The notes under the pieces were generated by a model, which saw nothing but the letters and a program-made list of their open reading frames with translations, ran no database searches and was not told the origin of the DNA. The position numbers and the translations under genes are program-made. 64,000 nt of DNA from Terrimicrobium sacchariphilum (GTDB taxonomy: Bacteria > Verrucomicrobiota > Verrucomicrobiia > Chthoniobacterales > Terrimicrobiaceae): NCBI RefSeq assembly GCF_001613545.1, contig NZ_BDCO01000002.1, forward strand, positions 930,001 to 994,000, in the 5' to 3' direction. This document shows, one piece after another, positions 24,516-32,201 of the stretch. Numbering within the stretch: position 1 is the first letter of the stretch; each line of letters starts with the position of its first letter.

Positions 24516-25946
24516 ATGAAAGCCTTATTCCCCTGGGCGCTGGTGGCGGCGCTGGCTGTTTCTGCTGTCCCGGTCGCGCGGGCGGCTGATGAAAAGACGA
24601 CCGATGCGGCGGCGACCGAGACGACGGACGATCTGGTGTCGCAGCTCGACGCGGCCGTGAGAGCTGCGGTGAAGGAGCAGCAAAAGGACGCGGGCACGGG
24701 TGCCGCGGCGGATCGTTCGCGCGAGATGCAATACTACGTCACGCAGGCCGCTGCGACGGTGCGGCGGGCGTTGAGCTCGGGCGGCGGGGTGAGCAATTTG
24801 CAGGATGCGCTCAACCAGGTGCAGGCGGTGGCGCCCTCGGAGAATGTGCAAAAGCTCTGCGCGAAAATCCTCGCCACGGCGCAGGCGCAGGCGGAGGCGC
24901 GGGACAAGGCCGTGATCGACCAGACGACGGCGCAGGTCGACGCGGCGATGAAGACGACCTTTGCGGCAAAGACGCCGAAGGATCTCGACGATGCCATCAT
25001 CCAGCTGAGCAACCTGAGCCTCGGGCGGAACTACAACTCCTCCGAGGCCGTGCAGCGCAAGGTCGAGCAGGCCCGCGCGGCGGTGACATTCATGTGCCGG
25101 TGGCAGGATTACCTCGCAAACAAGAACAACGAGAACATCGACGCCGCGCGCACGGTATTGCAAAAGCTCGCGCAGGATACCTCGTCGTACCCCTTTGTGC
25201 CGCGCTCGGAGATCCTCCAGCGGATCGATGAGCTGGGCGTGGACAAGTCGCGCGTCGGCGATCCCCTCCCGAGCCTGCAGGGCAAAAAGCTCGCCGATCT
25301 CGACGCGCTCTACCGCCAGACGGCGGAGCTGAAGGACAAGAACATGTCCAACCCGCAGATCGAGGGGCGGCTGCGCGCGCTGCGCCAGGTCATCGACGCC
25401 AAGCAGCAGGCGGAGGCCGGGCTGTATGGGCAGGCCTTCTCGTATTGCACGAATCGCTACGCGGGGCAGGAGGGGCAGGATGTGCTGCCGCTCACGCTCG
25501 AGCTGCTGATGACATTCCTGCCAAAATACCTCGAGATCGAGGCGGCGTACCCGGCCAAGGCGGACGACACCCCGGTGGTCTATCTCCAGCGGGTGAATGA
25601 CGCATCGCGTGCCAAGGGGGACTGGAAGACGACGGCCCGTGTGCTCGAGGCCTACCGGCAGGTGGCCTTTGCCAACGGCCAGACGCCAAACTGGATCACC
25701 GGCGATTCCCAGGCCATCACGGCCTTCATCCAGGGGCAGAACTACGAGTCGGCGGGCATGTACCGCGAGGCCATCCAGGCCTACAAGCGGGTGATCTCGC
25801 AGACGGGCGACAACATTCCGATCGAGCAGACGAAGGCCCGCCTGGAGGCGATCCGCAAGGAGCACCCCCAGGATGCCGAGGCGGCGGAAAAGGCTCCGGA
25901 GGTGAGGCCATACCCGGTCTCCGTGCCGTACCCGGTGGGTCGCTAA
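24516..25946 (+). CDS. Periplasmic helical-repeat protein, paralogue 1
   Basis: 476 aa with signal peptide (ALVAALAVSAVPVARA, then ADE). The mature protein is almost all helical and charged, with TPR-like or coiled arrays (QAVAPSENVQKLCAKILATA, YESAGMYREAIQAYKRVI) and a Pro-rich C-terminus (YPVSVPYPVGR). The central part (TPKDLDDAIIQL, FMCRWQDYLANKNNENIDAA, PFVPRSEILQRIDEL) matches the next gene segment by segment, so the two are tandem paralogues. Function unknown; a scaffolding role in the periplasm is plausible. Confidence 0.75.
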   Translation: MKALFPWALVAALAVSAVPVARAADEKTTDAAATETTDDLVSQLDAAVRAAVKEQQKDAGTGAAADRSREMQYYVTQAAATVRRALSSGGGVSNLQDALNQVQAVAPSENVQKLCAKILATAQAQAEARDKAVIDQTTAQVDAAMKTTFAAKTPKDLDDAIIQLSNLSLGRNYNSSEAVQRKVEQARAAVTFMCRWQDYLANKNNENIDAARTVLQKLAQDTSSYPFVPRSEILQRIDELGVDKSRVGDPLPSLQGKKLADLDALYRQTAELKDKNMSNPQIEGRLRALRQVIDAKQQAEAGLYGQAFSYCTNRYAGQEGQDVLPLTLELLMTFLPKYLEIEAAYPAKADDTPVVYLQRVNDASRAKGDWKTTARVLEAYRQVAFANGQTPNWITGDSQAITAFIQGQNYESAGMYREAIQAYKRVISQTGDNIPIEQTKARLEAIRKEHPQDAEAAEKAPEVRPYPVSVPYPVGR

Positions 25947-25958
25947 CGAGGGAGGCGA

Positions 25959-27143
25959 GTGCGCTCTTCCCGCATGTTTCGGAGTGTCTTCCCTGGCGCG
26001 GCCTGGCTGCTCGTGGCGGCATCGGCCTGGGCTGCCGATGGCGCGGCGCCCGACAACGCCCGCGCCATGCTGCTGGCCGGCGTCGGGCGGGCCTGCCTCG
26101 CGGCAAAGACCCCCGCCGATCTCGAGACGCTGGCGGTGAAGCTCGACCGGCTGCCCGCCTCGGGGGACCCGGCCTCGATGGAGCGCCAGCGCGGCGCGGT
26201 CCTCCTCGTCTCAAAATGGCGCGACTATCTCACGGCGGTCCGCGCGGAGGATAACGACGCGGCGGTGAAGGCGCTGGACGGCCTCATCGAGAGCACGGAG
26301 TGGGTTTCGCTCATGCCGCGCTCGCCCGTGCTCGAGCGTTACGCCGAGGCGACGAAAGTGCGCTGGGTGAATTATTCGCTGAAGTCGCTCGAGGACGTCG
26401 ATACGGCCATCCGGAGGCTGAGGGATTTTGATGCAAAGTACGGCCTGTGGAGGGACGGCCGCGCGGCGTTAAAGGAATTTGAGAGGTTGCAGGAAATACG
26501 GCGGCAGGTCGGCCAGGTGCCCGCCGCGACGGTGGAGGCGGCGTGCCGTCCGCGGGCGGACGAGGACCCGGAGGTGTCGACGTACAAGATGCTGCTCCTG
26601 CCGCTCGTCGTCGCGAGCTACCTCGATCTGCCGGAGGATTTTCGCCTCCCGCCGCAGAAGGGCGAGATGACCTTTGACTACCTGCAACGCATCCTCGAGC
26701 TGGCGGAGAAGAAGGGCGAGCTGGTGGTGTATTGGCGCGTCCTGGCCTATCGCGCTGGGCTGCTGGGGGACTGTCCGGCCTGGACGACATCGCGGCTCAC
26801 GGCGCTGGACAAGACGCTCTCGGGATTGAAGAAGGAGGGCGAGTCGCAGACGGGCGCGGCCCTGGGCGATTACCTCGAGGCGCTGACAAAGGCGGGCATC
26901 CCGCCGCAGGTGATCGTGTGCGGGGAGCATGCCCGGCAGATCATCGAGACCAACCCGGAGGTCGTGCAGCAGCTCGCGGCCACGCGGCAGCAGGAGATGG
27001 TGCGGGCGAGGCTGGGCATGGGCAACCGCCCGGGAATGCCCCAGGACATGCCGGGCTTTCCCGGCGCGCCTGCTGCGACCCCGGGCATCGGAACCCCGAG
27101 GTATCCCGGCGAGCGGGACTATGATCTCTGGAGGAGGTATTAG
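25959..27143 (+). CDS. Periplasmic helical protein, paralogue 2
   Basis: 394 aa from GTG 25959 (ATG 25974 also possible), 12 bp after paralogue 1, so in one operon. Signal peptide MFRSVFPGAAWLLVAASAW then AAD. The segments TPADLETLAVKLDRLPAS, LVSKWRDYLTAVRAEDNDAA and SLMPRSPVLERYAEATKV line up with paralogue 1. The last ~50 residues become Met/Pro/Gly-rich (GNRPGMPQDMPGFPGAPAAT). No catalytic motif is seen. Function unknown. Confidence 0.75.
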   Translation: MRSSRMFRSVFPGAAWLLVAASAWAADGAAPDNARAMLLAGVGRACLAAKTPADLETLAVKLDRLPASGDPASMERQRGAVLLVSKWRDYLTAVRAEDNDAAVKALDGLIESTEWVSLMPRSPVLERYAEATKVRWVNYSLKSLEDVDTAIRRLRDFDAKYGLWRDGRAALKEFERLQEIRRQVGQVPAATVEAACRPRADEDPEVSTYKMLLLPLVVASYLDLPEDFRLPPQKGEMTFDYLQRILELAEKKGELVVYWRVLAYRAGLLGDCPAWTTSRLTALDKTLSGLKKEGESQTGAALGDYLEALTKAGIPPQVIVCGEHARQIIETNPEVVQQLAATRQQEMVRARLGMGNRPGMPQDMPGFPGAPAATPGIGTPRYPGERDYDLWRRY

Positions 27144-27592
27144 GGAAAGACCGCGCGTTGTCAGGCGGGCGGGCGAAGGGCTGGGCGGGCCGATTTTGTG
27201 GACGCTTCCTGCACCGGGAGGCGGTGAAAGGTTTGGCCAGATGGCTGCGAGGGAGACGCCGGGGGCAGCGCGTGGAATGCCGATGGTCAATGGGTGACGC
27301 CTCTGCCGTTCTTGGCTGATCCCGACATGGGAATGACCGGCCATGGCTTCCTCCATGGCGTCGCAGATTCACGCGGCGATCTTGTCCGGAGCATTCATCG
27401 GCGCTGTTCATTCGCTCCAGAGCGCTCCAATGGGGTCGACAGCGATTACCCCGAGGGCGGCGAGAGGGGCCGCCGATGGCGTGGGAGCAGGAGATACATG
27501 CAATGCTCCTGCTCCACGGGGCGCTTATGTCTGGCAGCCGGCGGGGCGGCCTGTTCCTCGATTCACCTCGCAGGGTGAATGTCGAAATCTGC
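27144..27592. other. Intergenic region without recognised gene
   Basis: About 450 bp. Several short open frames exist on the plus strand but none has protein-like composition, a good start or a recognisable motif. I see no RNA gene, repeat family member or clear terminator. Confidence 0.45.
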
Positions 27593-28270
27593 CTAGGGCA
27601 TCATGGAATCATCCTCTCGACGGGGAGGGTAGTCTCCTCCTTCGACGCAGATAATGAATCCCAGGGTCAGATAGGGGGGGAGCATCTTGAAGGTCGAGGT
27701 CACATCCACCGCCGCCTTCGCATTGGGTATTCCTTCTTTGCTTACGGTAACGGTGCCGCTTTTGATTCCTCCGCCCGTACCTCCGGAGACACCGGCGAGC
27801 GTGGCCGGGGGATTGGCGGTCGGCTTGGCGCCGTAGACCTTGGGATTTCCACTTCCCGAGGCTACCGCCAGATAATTGCCGCCCGGGCTTGCCGAGGAGT
27901 TGGCCGCATTGTTAACCACGACTTGAACCGGGTCCGAAGGGGCGTTTTCCCAGGTAAACTCCGCCTTGTGGGTATGTTCGGGGAGCGGGACGTCGAAGGT
28001 GACATGATTAACGACGCTCTGCGTCTCTTGACTGACCCTTGTGCCCATTAAATAGCGCGTGCCGCTCGAACCTGTCCCGGACCCGATCGGAAAGACCCCG
28101 CGCAGATCGGGCAGGGCAAAGTCCTTTCGGCCATCGCCTCCATACGTGTTTTCGATGATGCTGAAAAGCGCCTGATGTTCCTGAACTTTCAACAGTCTTC
28201 CGTCGCAGGGGAGCCAGTTTTCAGGGACAAATCGCACTGGCCATATTTTGATCTCACCGAGATAAGGCAT
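27593..28270 (-). CDS. Phage tail collar / microcystin-dependent-protein-like
   Basis: 225 aa from ATG 28270. The N-terminus is the tail-collar signature: MPYLGEIKIWPVRFVPENWL, CDGRLLKVQEHQALFSII, NTYGGDGRKDFALPDLRGVF. A central His (PLPEHTHKAEF) follows, and the end LPPYLTLGFIICVEG is typical of MdpB-like tail proteins. Proteins of this family occur in phage tail tips and as stand-alone bacterial genes. No tail or baseplate genes are near, so it is probably stand-alone. The open frame continues upstream of 28270 but without protein-like text. Confidence 0.88.
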   Translation of the reverse strand: MPYLGEIKIWPVRFVPENWLPCDGRLLKVQEHQALFSIIENTYGGDGRKDFALPDLRGVFPIGSGTGSSGTRYLMGTRVSQETQSVVNHVTFDVPLPEHTHKAEFTWENAPSDPVQVVVNNAANSSASPGGNYLAVASGSGNPKVYGAKPTANPPATLAGVSGGTGGGIKSGTVTVSKEGIPNAKAAVDVTSTFKMLPPYLTLGFIICVEGGDYPPRREDDSMMP

Positions 28271-28375
28271 ATCTTTAGGTCTTTCTGCTGGTTGTTTGTT
28301 ATTAACGAAAACCCTGCGGGGGCTTCTAGGAAATGCAATAAGCCATGTCAACCGGGAATCCGCTAATACAGCAGG

Positions 28376-28420
28376 CGACTCCATGAATCCGGAGGAAAAC
28401 TCCATGAATCCGGCGCGGTG
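28376..28420 (+). repeat. Short direct repeat ACTCCATGAATCCGG (two copies)
   Basis: The motif ACTCCATGAATCCGG occurs twice, at about 28378 and 28400, and again at 40189 in front of the LytTR regulator gene. Three copies of 15 identical bases in 64 kb are not expected by chance. The role is unknown. Confidence 0.55.
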
Positions 28421-28650
28421 CGATGTCTAAGTCTCCGCCTTGCGGCGCTGGAGCATCCGGGAAGTCGCGGCGGCCTTAGGTTGGAGTGCTGCTCGATAGA
28501 GTGATGCGGGCGGGTGTCGGTAAAACCAATCGCCGGATGCGCCCGCGCATGCCTGGTGAAGATCGCAAAGTGGCGAATATTCTGAATCTGGGAATCCTGA
28601 GGAAAATATAAGCAAAGAATTCCTGAAACTTCTTGTTTTCGAAAAAAATC

Positions 28651-29346
28651 ATGCTTAGCGTGCGCGGCATGAATCGTCTCTGCATGATCGGACTTGCGGT
28701 GCTCGTGATGTCCGTCGCGTCGGCCCGCTCAGCCGTGCTTTTCACCATCAACGCAGTTTCCGATGTCGCGCAGCTGGGCTACACGTCCGGGCAGTCGCTG
28801 ACGTTTCAGTTCCTGGTCAGCGAGGATTATTCCAGCGCGGAATCTTACTTCAGCAGTACGGCGAATAATTGGGTGGACGAGGTTGCTTCCGCTCATTCGC
28901 TTTTCACATCCATCACGAGCCCCGGCCTCGCGGGGACCTACGTGGCGACTCTGGACCCTTATGCCTGGGTGGCAAATGATGATACCGGGTTCCTGAATCT
29001 CTACGTCGATACCGAGGTGCCGAGTGCTTCGATCGGCGTCACGACTCCCGATGATACGGCGATCAAGAAGATCGATATCGGAATTGACCAGGCCGCGTCC
29101 TGGACGTTTCCCAATGCGGCAGTCACTCCCGGCACGTACTTTGCCCTTTTTCAGGGCAGCCTCAATATCGGTGCCAATACCTACTTCTCCATGTACTCGG
29201 TCGGGGGCGACTCCTATGATTTCCGGGTGACGTCTGCCAGCGTCGGAGTGGTTCCCGAGCCGTCGGCCTGGGCGCTGTTCGGCTTCGGTGTGCTCGGTTT
29301 GATGGGGTGGCGTTCCCTCCGCCGCAGGTCCCTCATATCGAGGTAG
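28651..29346 (+). CDS. PEP-CTERM secreted protein
   Basis: 231 aa from ATG 28651 (ATG 28669 also plausible). Signal peptide MNRLCMIGLAVLVMSVASAR. The mature region is beta-rich and Ser/Thr/Asp-rich (SGQSLTFQFLVSEDYSSAES, TPDDTAIKKIDIGIDQAASW), without a named domain. The C-terminal sorting signal is VVPEPSAWALFGFGVLGLMG followed by RSLRRRS. An exosortase elsewhere in the genome should process it. The leader DNA upstream is AT-richer than average. Confidence 0.85.
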   Translation: MLSVRGMNRLCMIGLAVLVMSVASARSAVLFTINAVSDVAQLGYTSGQSLTFQFLVSEDYSSAESYFSSTANNWVDEVASAHSLFTSITSPGLAGTYVATLDPYAWVANDDTGFLNLYVDTEVPSASIGVTTPDDTAIKKIDIGIDQAASWTFPNAAVTPGTYFALFQGSLNIGANTYFSMYSVGGDSYDFRVTSASVGVVPEPSAWALFGFGVLGLMGWRSLRRRSLISR

Positions 29347-29734
29347 GAACTCGACTCGCCGCCAGCGCGGAGAGAGACCCCTGGGCTTCCGGCGCTGACT
29401 TCCTTGCGGCCCAGTCTTTGCCGCGTCCATGCAGTCGCGCGCGCGAGGGCAACGGTGGGGCGGGAGCGGAGTGATGCGGTGCGGATCATTGCGACCTCCT
29501 GTAAAGATGCCTTCAGCCTTTCCGTGTCCGTTCCTCCGGCGTGGGGGGGAGTTCACGGCGGGCCGTCCTTTGCGCGAAGTCTGAAAGCGGAACCGCGGAA
29601 AACTCCCCTTTGTTCGTGAGATGCGGCTTGACGCGGGCGGGGGGATGGAGGCTTGTGGGCGGGGTGCGGGAGTGGTCCGTGCAGGCCTGGAGTATTCCCG
29701 TGGAATCCTTATCACCAGATTTCCTTAACCTTCC
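29347..29734. other. Non-coding gap with dispersed repeat copy B
   Basis: About 390 bp between the PEP-CTERM and antiporter genes. Positions 29558-29612 carry a dispersed-repeat copy (GGCGGGCCGTCCTTTGCGCG, AAGTCTGAAAGCGGAACC, GCGGAAAAC). The remainder shows no gene; no clear promoter boxes precede the antiporter start at 29735. Confidence 0.55.
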
Positions 29735-30985
29735 ATGACTCCCGAGCTTTTGTTGCAACTGCTGCTGGCTATTAGCGTCATCCTGGGGCTGGCGCGGATC
29801 GTAGGGGCGCTCTTTGTGCGGTGCGGGCAGCCGGCGGTGGTGGGGGAAATGGTGGCGGGTATCCTGCTCGGGCCGTCCTTCCTTGGCTGGGTGGCCCCGC
29901 AGGTGGCGGCGGGGGTGATTCCCGCGGCGGTGAAGCCGTTTCTCTATGTGCTGGCCGAGATCGGACTGATCTACTTCATGTTCCTCGTCGGGCTGGATGT
30001 GAATCTCAAGGTGCTGCGCGGGAAGATGTCGCGGGCGCTGGGGATTTCGCTCTCGGGCGTGGTCGTGCCGTTTTTGCTTAGCTTTGCGTTGTGCCTGGTG
30101 GTGATGCCGTTCAATGCCGAGCGCGGGGTGAGCTATGTTTCGCTGGCGGTCTTCATCGGAGCGGCGCTGTCGGTCACGGCGTTTCCCGTGCTGGCGCGGA
30201 TGCTGTCGGACCTCGGGATCGCGCGGACGCGGCTGGGGAGCATGGCGATCGCGTGTGCGTCGGTGGATGACATTTGCGCGTGGTCGCTGCTGGCGGTGGC
30301 GATCGCGGTGGTGAAGCTGCATAATATTGACTCCGCCATCCCGACCTTTGTGGGCATCGTGCTCTTTGCGGCGGCGATGCTAACGATCGGGCGCTGGCTG
30401 GCGGGGTGGCTGATGCGGAGATTCGCAGGCTCGTCGGGCAGCGTGACGCCGGGGGTCTTCACGGCGGTGTTTGTGACCGTGCTGCTCTCGGCTTATGCGA
30501 CGCAGCGCATCGGCATCGACGTGATCTTTGGCGGGTTCCTGGTGGGCGTGATCGTGCCGCGCGACAACGAGGCGGTGACGGCGAGCCTGCGCGAGAAGAC
30601 GCACGACTTTGTCTCGCTCTTCCTGCTCCCGATTTTCTTCGCCTACAGCGGGCTGAATACGAATATCGGCCTGCTCGGGAGTTGGCAGGCGGCGGGTGTG
30701 TGCGTGCTGGTGATCCTGGTGGCGACGCTGGGCAAGTACGGCGGCGTCCTCGTGGCGGCGCGGACTCTGGGCGGCATGCCGCCGCGCGAGGCCTCGGCGC
30801 TGGGCTGGCTGATGAATACGCGCGGCCTCACGGAGCTGGTGATCCTCAACGTGGGCCTGCAACTCGGCGTGATCTCCCCGGCGGTCTTCACGATGTTTGT
30901 CCTCATGGCGCTGGCCACGACCTTCTTCAGCCCGATCATCCTCGAGCGCGTCTACCCGACCCGGCTGATCCGGGCGGAGGACTAA
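29735..30985 (+). CDS. Cation:proton antiporter (CPA2 family)
   Basis: 416 aa of about twelve hydrophobic helices. CPA2/Kef-type features are clear: GQPAVVGEMVAGILLGPSFL at the start, LYVLAEIGLIYFMFLVGLD, then the paired acidic residues in ACASVDDICAWSLLAV that bind the ion, and LMNTRGLTELVILNVGLQLG near the end. It exchanges Na+ or K+ for H+ across the inner membrane. It lacks the TrkA-N/RCK tail of Kef channels and so resembles short antiporters. It ends at a purine-rich repeat tract. Confidence 0.92.
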   Translation: MTPELLLQLLLAISVILGLARIVGALFVRCGQPAVVGEMVAGILLGPSFLGWVAPQVAAGVIPAAVKPFLYVLAEIGLIYFMFLVGLDVNLKVLRGKMSRALGISLSGVVVPFLLSFALCLVVMPFNAERGVSYVSLAVFIGAALSVTAFPVLARMLSDLGIARTRLGSMAIACASVDDICAWSLLAVAIAVVKLHNIDSAIPTFVGIVLFAAAMLTIGRWLAGWLMRRFAGSSGSVTPGVFTAVFVTVLLSAYATQRIGIDVIFGGFLVGVIVPRDNEAVTASLREKTHDFVSLFLLPIFFAYSGLNTNIGLLGSWQAAGVCVLVILVATLGKYGGVLVAARTLGGMPPREASALGWLMNTRGLTELVILNVGLQLGVISPAVFTMFVLMALATTFFSPIILERVYPTRLIRAED

Positions 30986-30992
30986 GACAGAT

Positions 30993-31053
30993 TTTTACAG
31001 AAGGTCGCAAAGGACACAAAGGGGAAGGCCGCCAAGGCAGGGTTGAACAGAAG
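30993..31053 (+). repeat. Purine-rich ACAGAAGG-family repeat
   Basis: TTTTTACAGAAGGTCGCAAA is followed by GGACACAAAG and, further on, GGTTGAACAGAAGGAAGCAA. The units match those at 21724-21910, including the leading T run. It leads directly into the 9-bp array that begins at 31054. Confidence 0.7.
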
Positions 31054-31188
31054 GAAGCAAAGGAAGCAAAGGAAGCTAAGGAAGCTAAGGAAGCTAAGGA
31101 AGCTAAGGAAGCTAAGGAAGCTAAGGAAGCTAAGGAAGCTAAGGAAGCTAAGGAAGCTAAGGAAGCTAAGGAAGCTAAGGAAGCTAAG
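31054..31188 (+). repeat. 9-bp tandem array (VNTR): 2 x GAAGCAAAG + 13 x GAAGCTAAG
   Basis: Fifteen uninterrupted 9-bp units, the last thirteen identical. It appears to have grown from the purine-rich repeat unit just before it. The frames remain open on both strands (KEA or FLS repeats) only because the period is 9; no gene is implied. The copy number is probably variable between strains. Confidence 0.95.
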
Positions 31189-31406
31189 GGCTGGCTGGCG
31201 CGAGATGAAAGCGTAGAGCGGTGGATGGCTTGGCGGAGGGCTGCCGTGATTTCGTGATCCTGACGCTATAGCGGGAACTGGGTGATCTTTCACTGTGCCC
31301 GAGTCCGTGAGAGAGGCGAAGCGTCCGAACCTAAGGTCACGATGAGGACGAGCAGTGGGGCATTTATCAGAAAAGAGCGCTGCCAGATTGCGAGGGTCGG
31401 CGGGAT

Positions 31407-32102
31407 TTACTCCGCGACGCGCGTATGCCAGGCGTGGATGAGGCTGGTTTGGAGGAAGGGGATGGGGGGCTCGAATCCGGCGCGGGTGAGGAGGGTGGCG
31501 ATTTCGGCGGCGGGGAGGATCGCTACGTGGGTCTGGTAGGCGGTGCGGAGGTTGGCGATTTGCTCGGGGGTCTGGTCGGCCAGGAGCATGAGGCGCATCC
31601 AGTCGTCGATGAGAGCCTCGCCCACTGCGCCGCCGGGGCCGGTGGAGAGGTCGGAGACGATGAGGGTGCCGCCGGGACGGAGGTGCGCGGCGATGGTGCG
31701 GAAGTAGTCAATTCGCTCCGCCGGGTCGGTGAGGAATTGCGAGACGAGGATGGAGGTGGCGGCGTGGTATTCCCGCGCGGCGGGCAGGGTGGCGAGGTAG
31801 CCGTGGTGGTAGGTGCAGCGGTCTGCGAAGGCGGCGGTGCGGGTGCGGCAGACGTCGAGCATGGGGCCGGAGGGGTCGACGGCGGTAAAGGTCCAGCCCG
31901 GGAAGCGCGCGGCGAGGGGCAGGATCTCGGCCCCGGTGCCCGCGCCGACGCAGAGAATGCGGGCATCGGCGGGGAGGTCGGAGAGCGTGGCGGCGATGAG
32001 GAGGTGCGCGGCGTCGCGCATCGCGGCGAGCTTGGCAAAGCGCTGGTCGTATTGCTCGGCCTGGGCTTGGGTGGAGAACGGTGCGGGGTTTTTTCCGGCC
32101 AT
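31407..32102 (-). CDS. Class I SAM-dependent methyltransferase
   Basis: 231 aa from the ATG at 32102. Motif I is ILCVGAGTGAEILPLAARFP, followed by FTAVDPSGPMLD (acidic residue for the SAM ribose), a motif IV region TSILVSQFLTDP, and LRPGGTLIVSDLS. It resembles the UbiE/small-molecule methyltransferase group. Substrate unknown. It begins just before the first copies of the 29-bp repeat family and has no operon partner. Confidence 0.87.
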   Translation of the reverse strand: MAGKNPAPFSTQAQAEQYDQRFAKLAAMRDAAHLLIAATLSDLPADARILCVGAGTGAEILPLAARFPGWTFTAVDPSGPMLDVCRTRTAAFADRCTYHHGYLATLPAAREYHAATSILVSQFLTDPAERIDYFRTIAAHLRPGGTLIVSDLSTGPGGAVGEALIDDWMRLMLLADQTPEQIANLRTAYQTHVAILPAAEIATLLTRAGFEPPIPFLQTSLIHAWHTRVAE

Positions 32103-32201
32103 GGGGGACTCTTGCACTGGCGCGGGCGGGAGACAAGCGGGCGCGATGGGGTGTTTCCGGTGCCGCAGTTTTCCCATCGTGCGGGAGGTCGCGGGGGCAG
32201 A

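Noticed and set aside
27593-28405. Prophage tail module
   Set aside because: Only the collar-type protein is present; no baseplate, tail tape-measure, capsid or terminase genes lie nearby, and stand-alone MdpB-like genes are common.
31050-31257. KEA-repeat protein (plus strand) or FLS-repeat protein (minus strand)
   Set aside because: Both are translations of the 9-bp tandem array, which stays open in every frame lacking a stop in the unit.
30406-31257. 283-aa plus-strand frame over the antiporter end
   Set aside because: It is a shifted-frame reading of the antiporter followed by the VNTR; the antiporter motifs decide the true frame.
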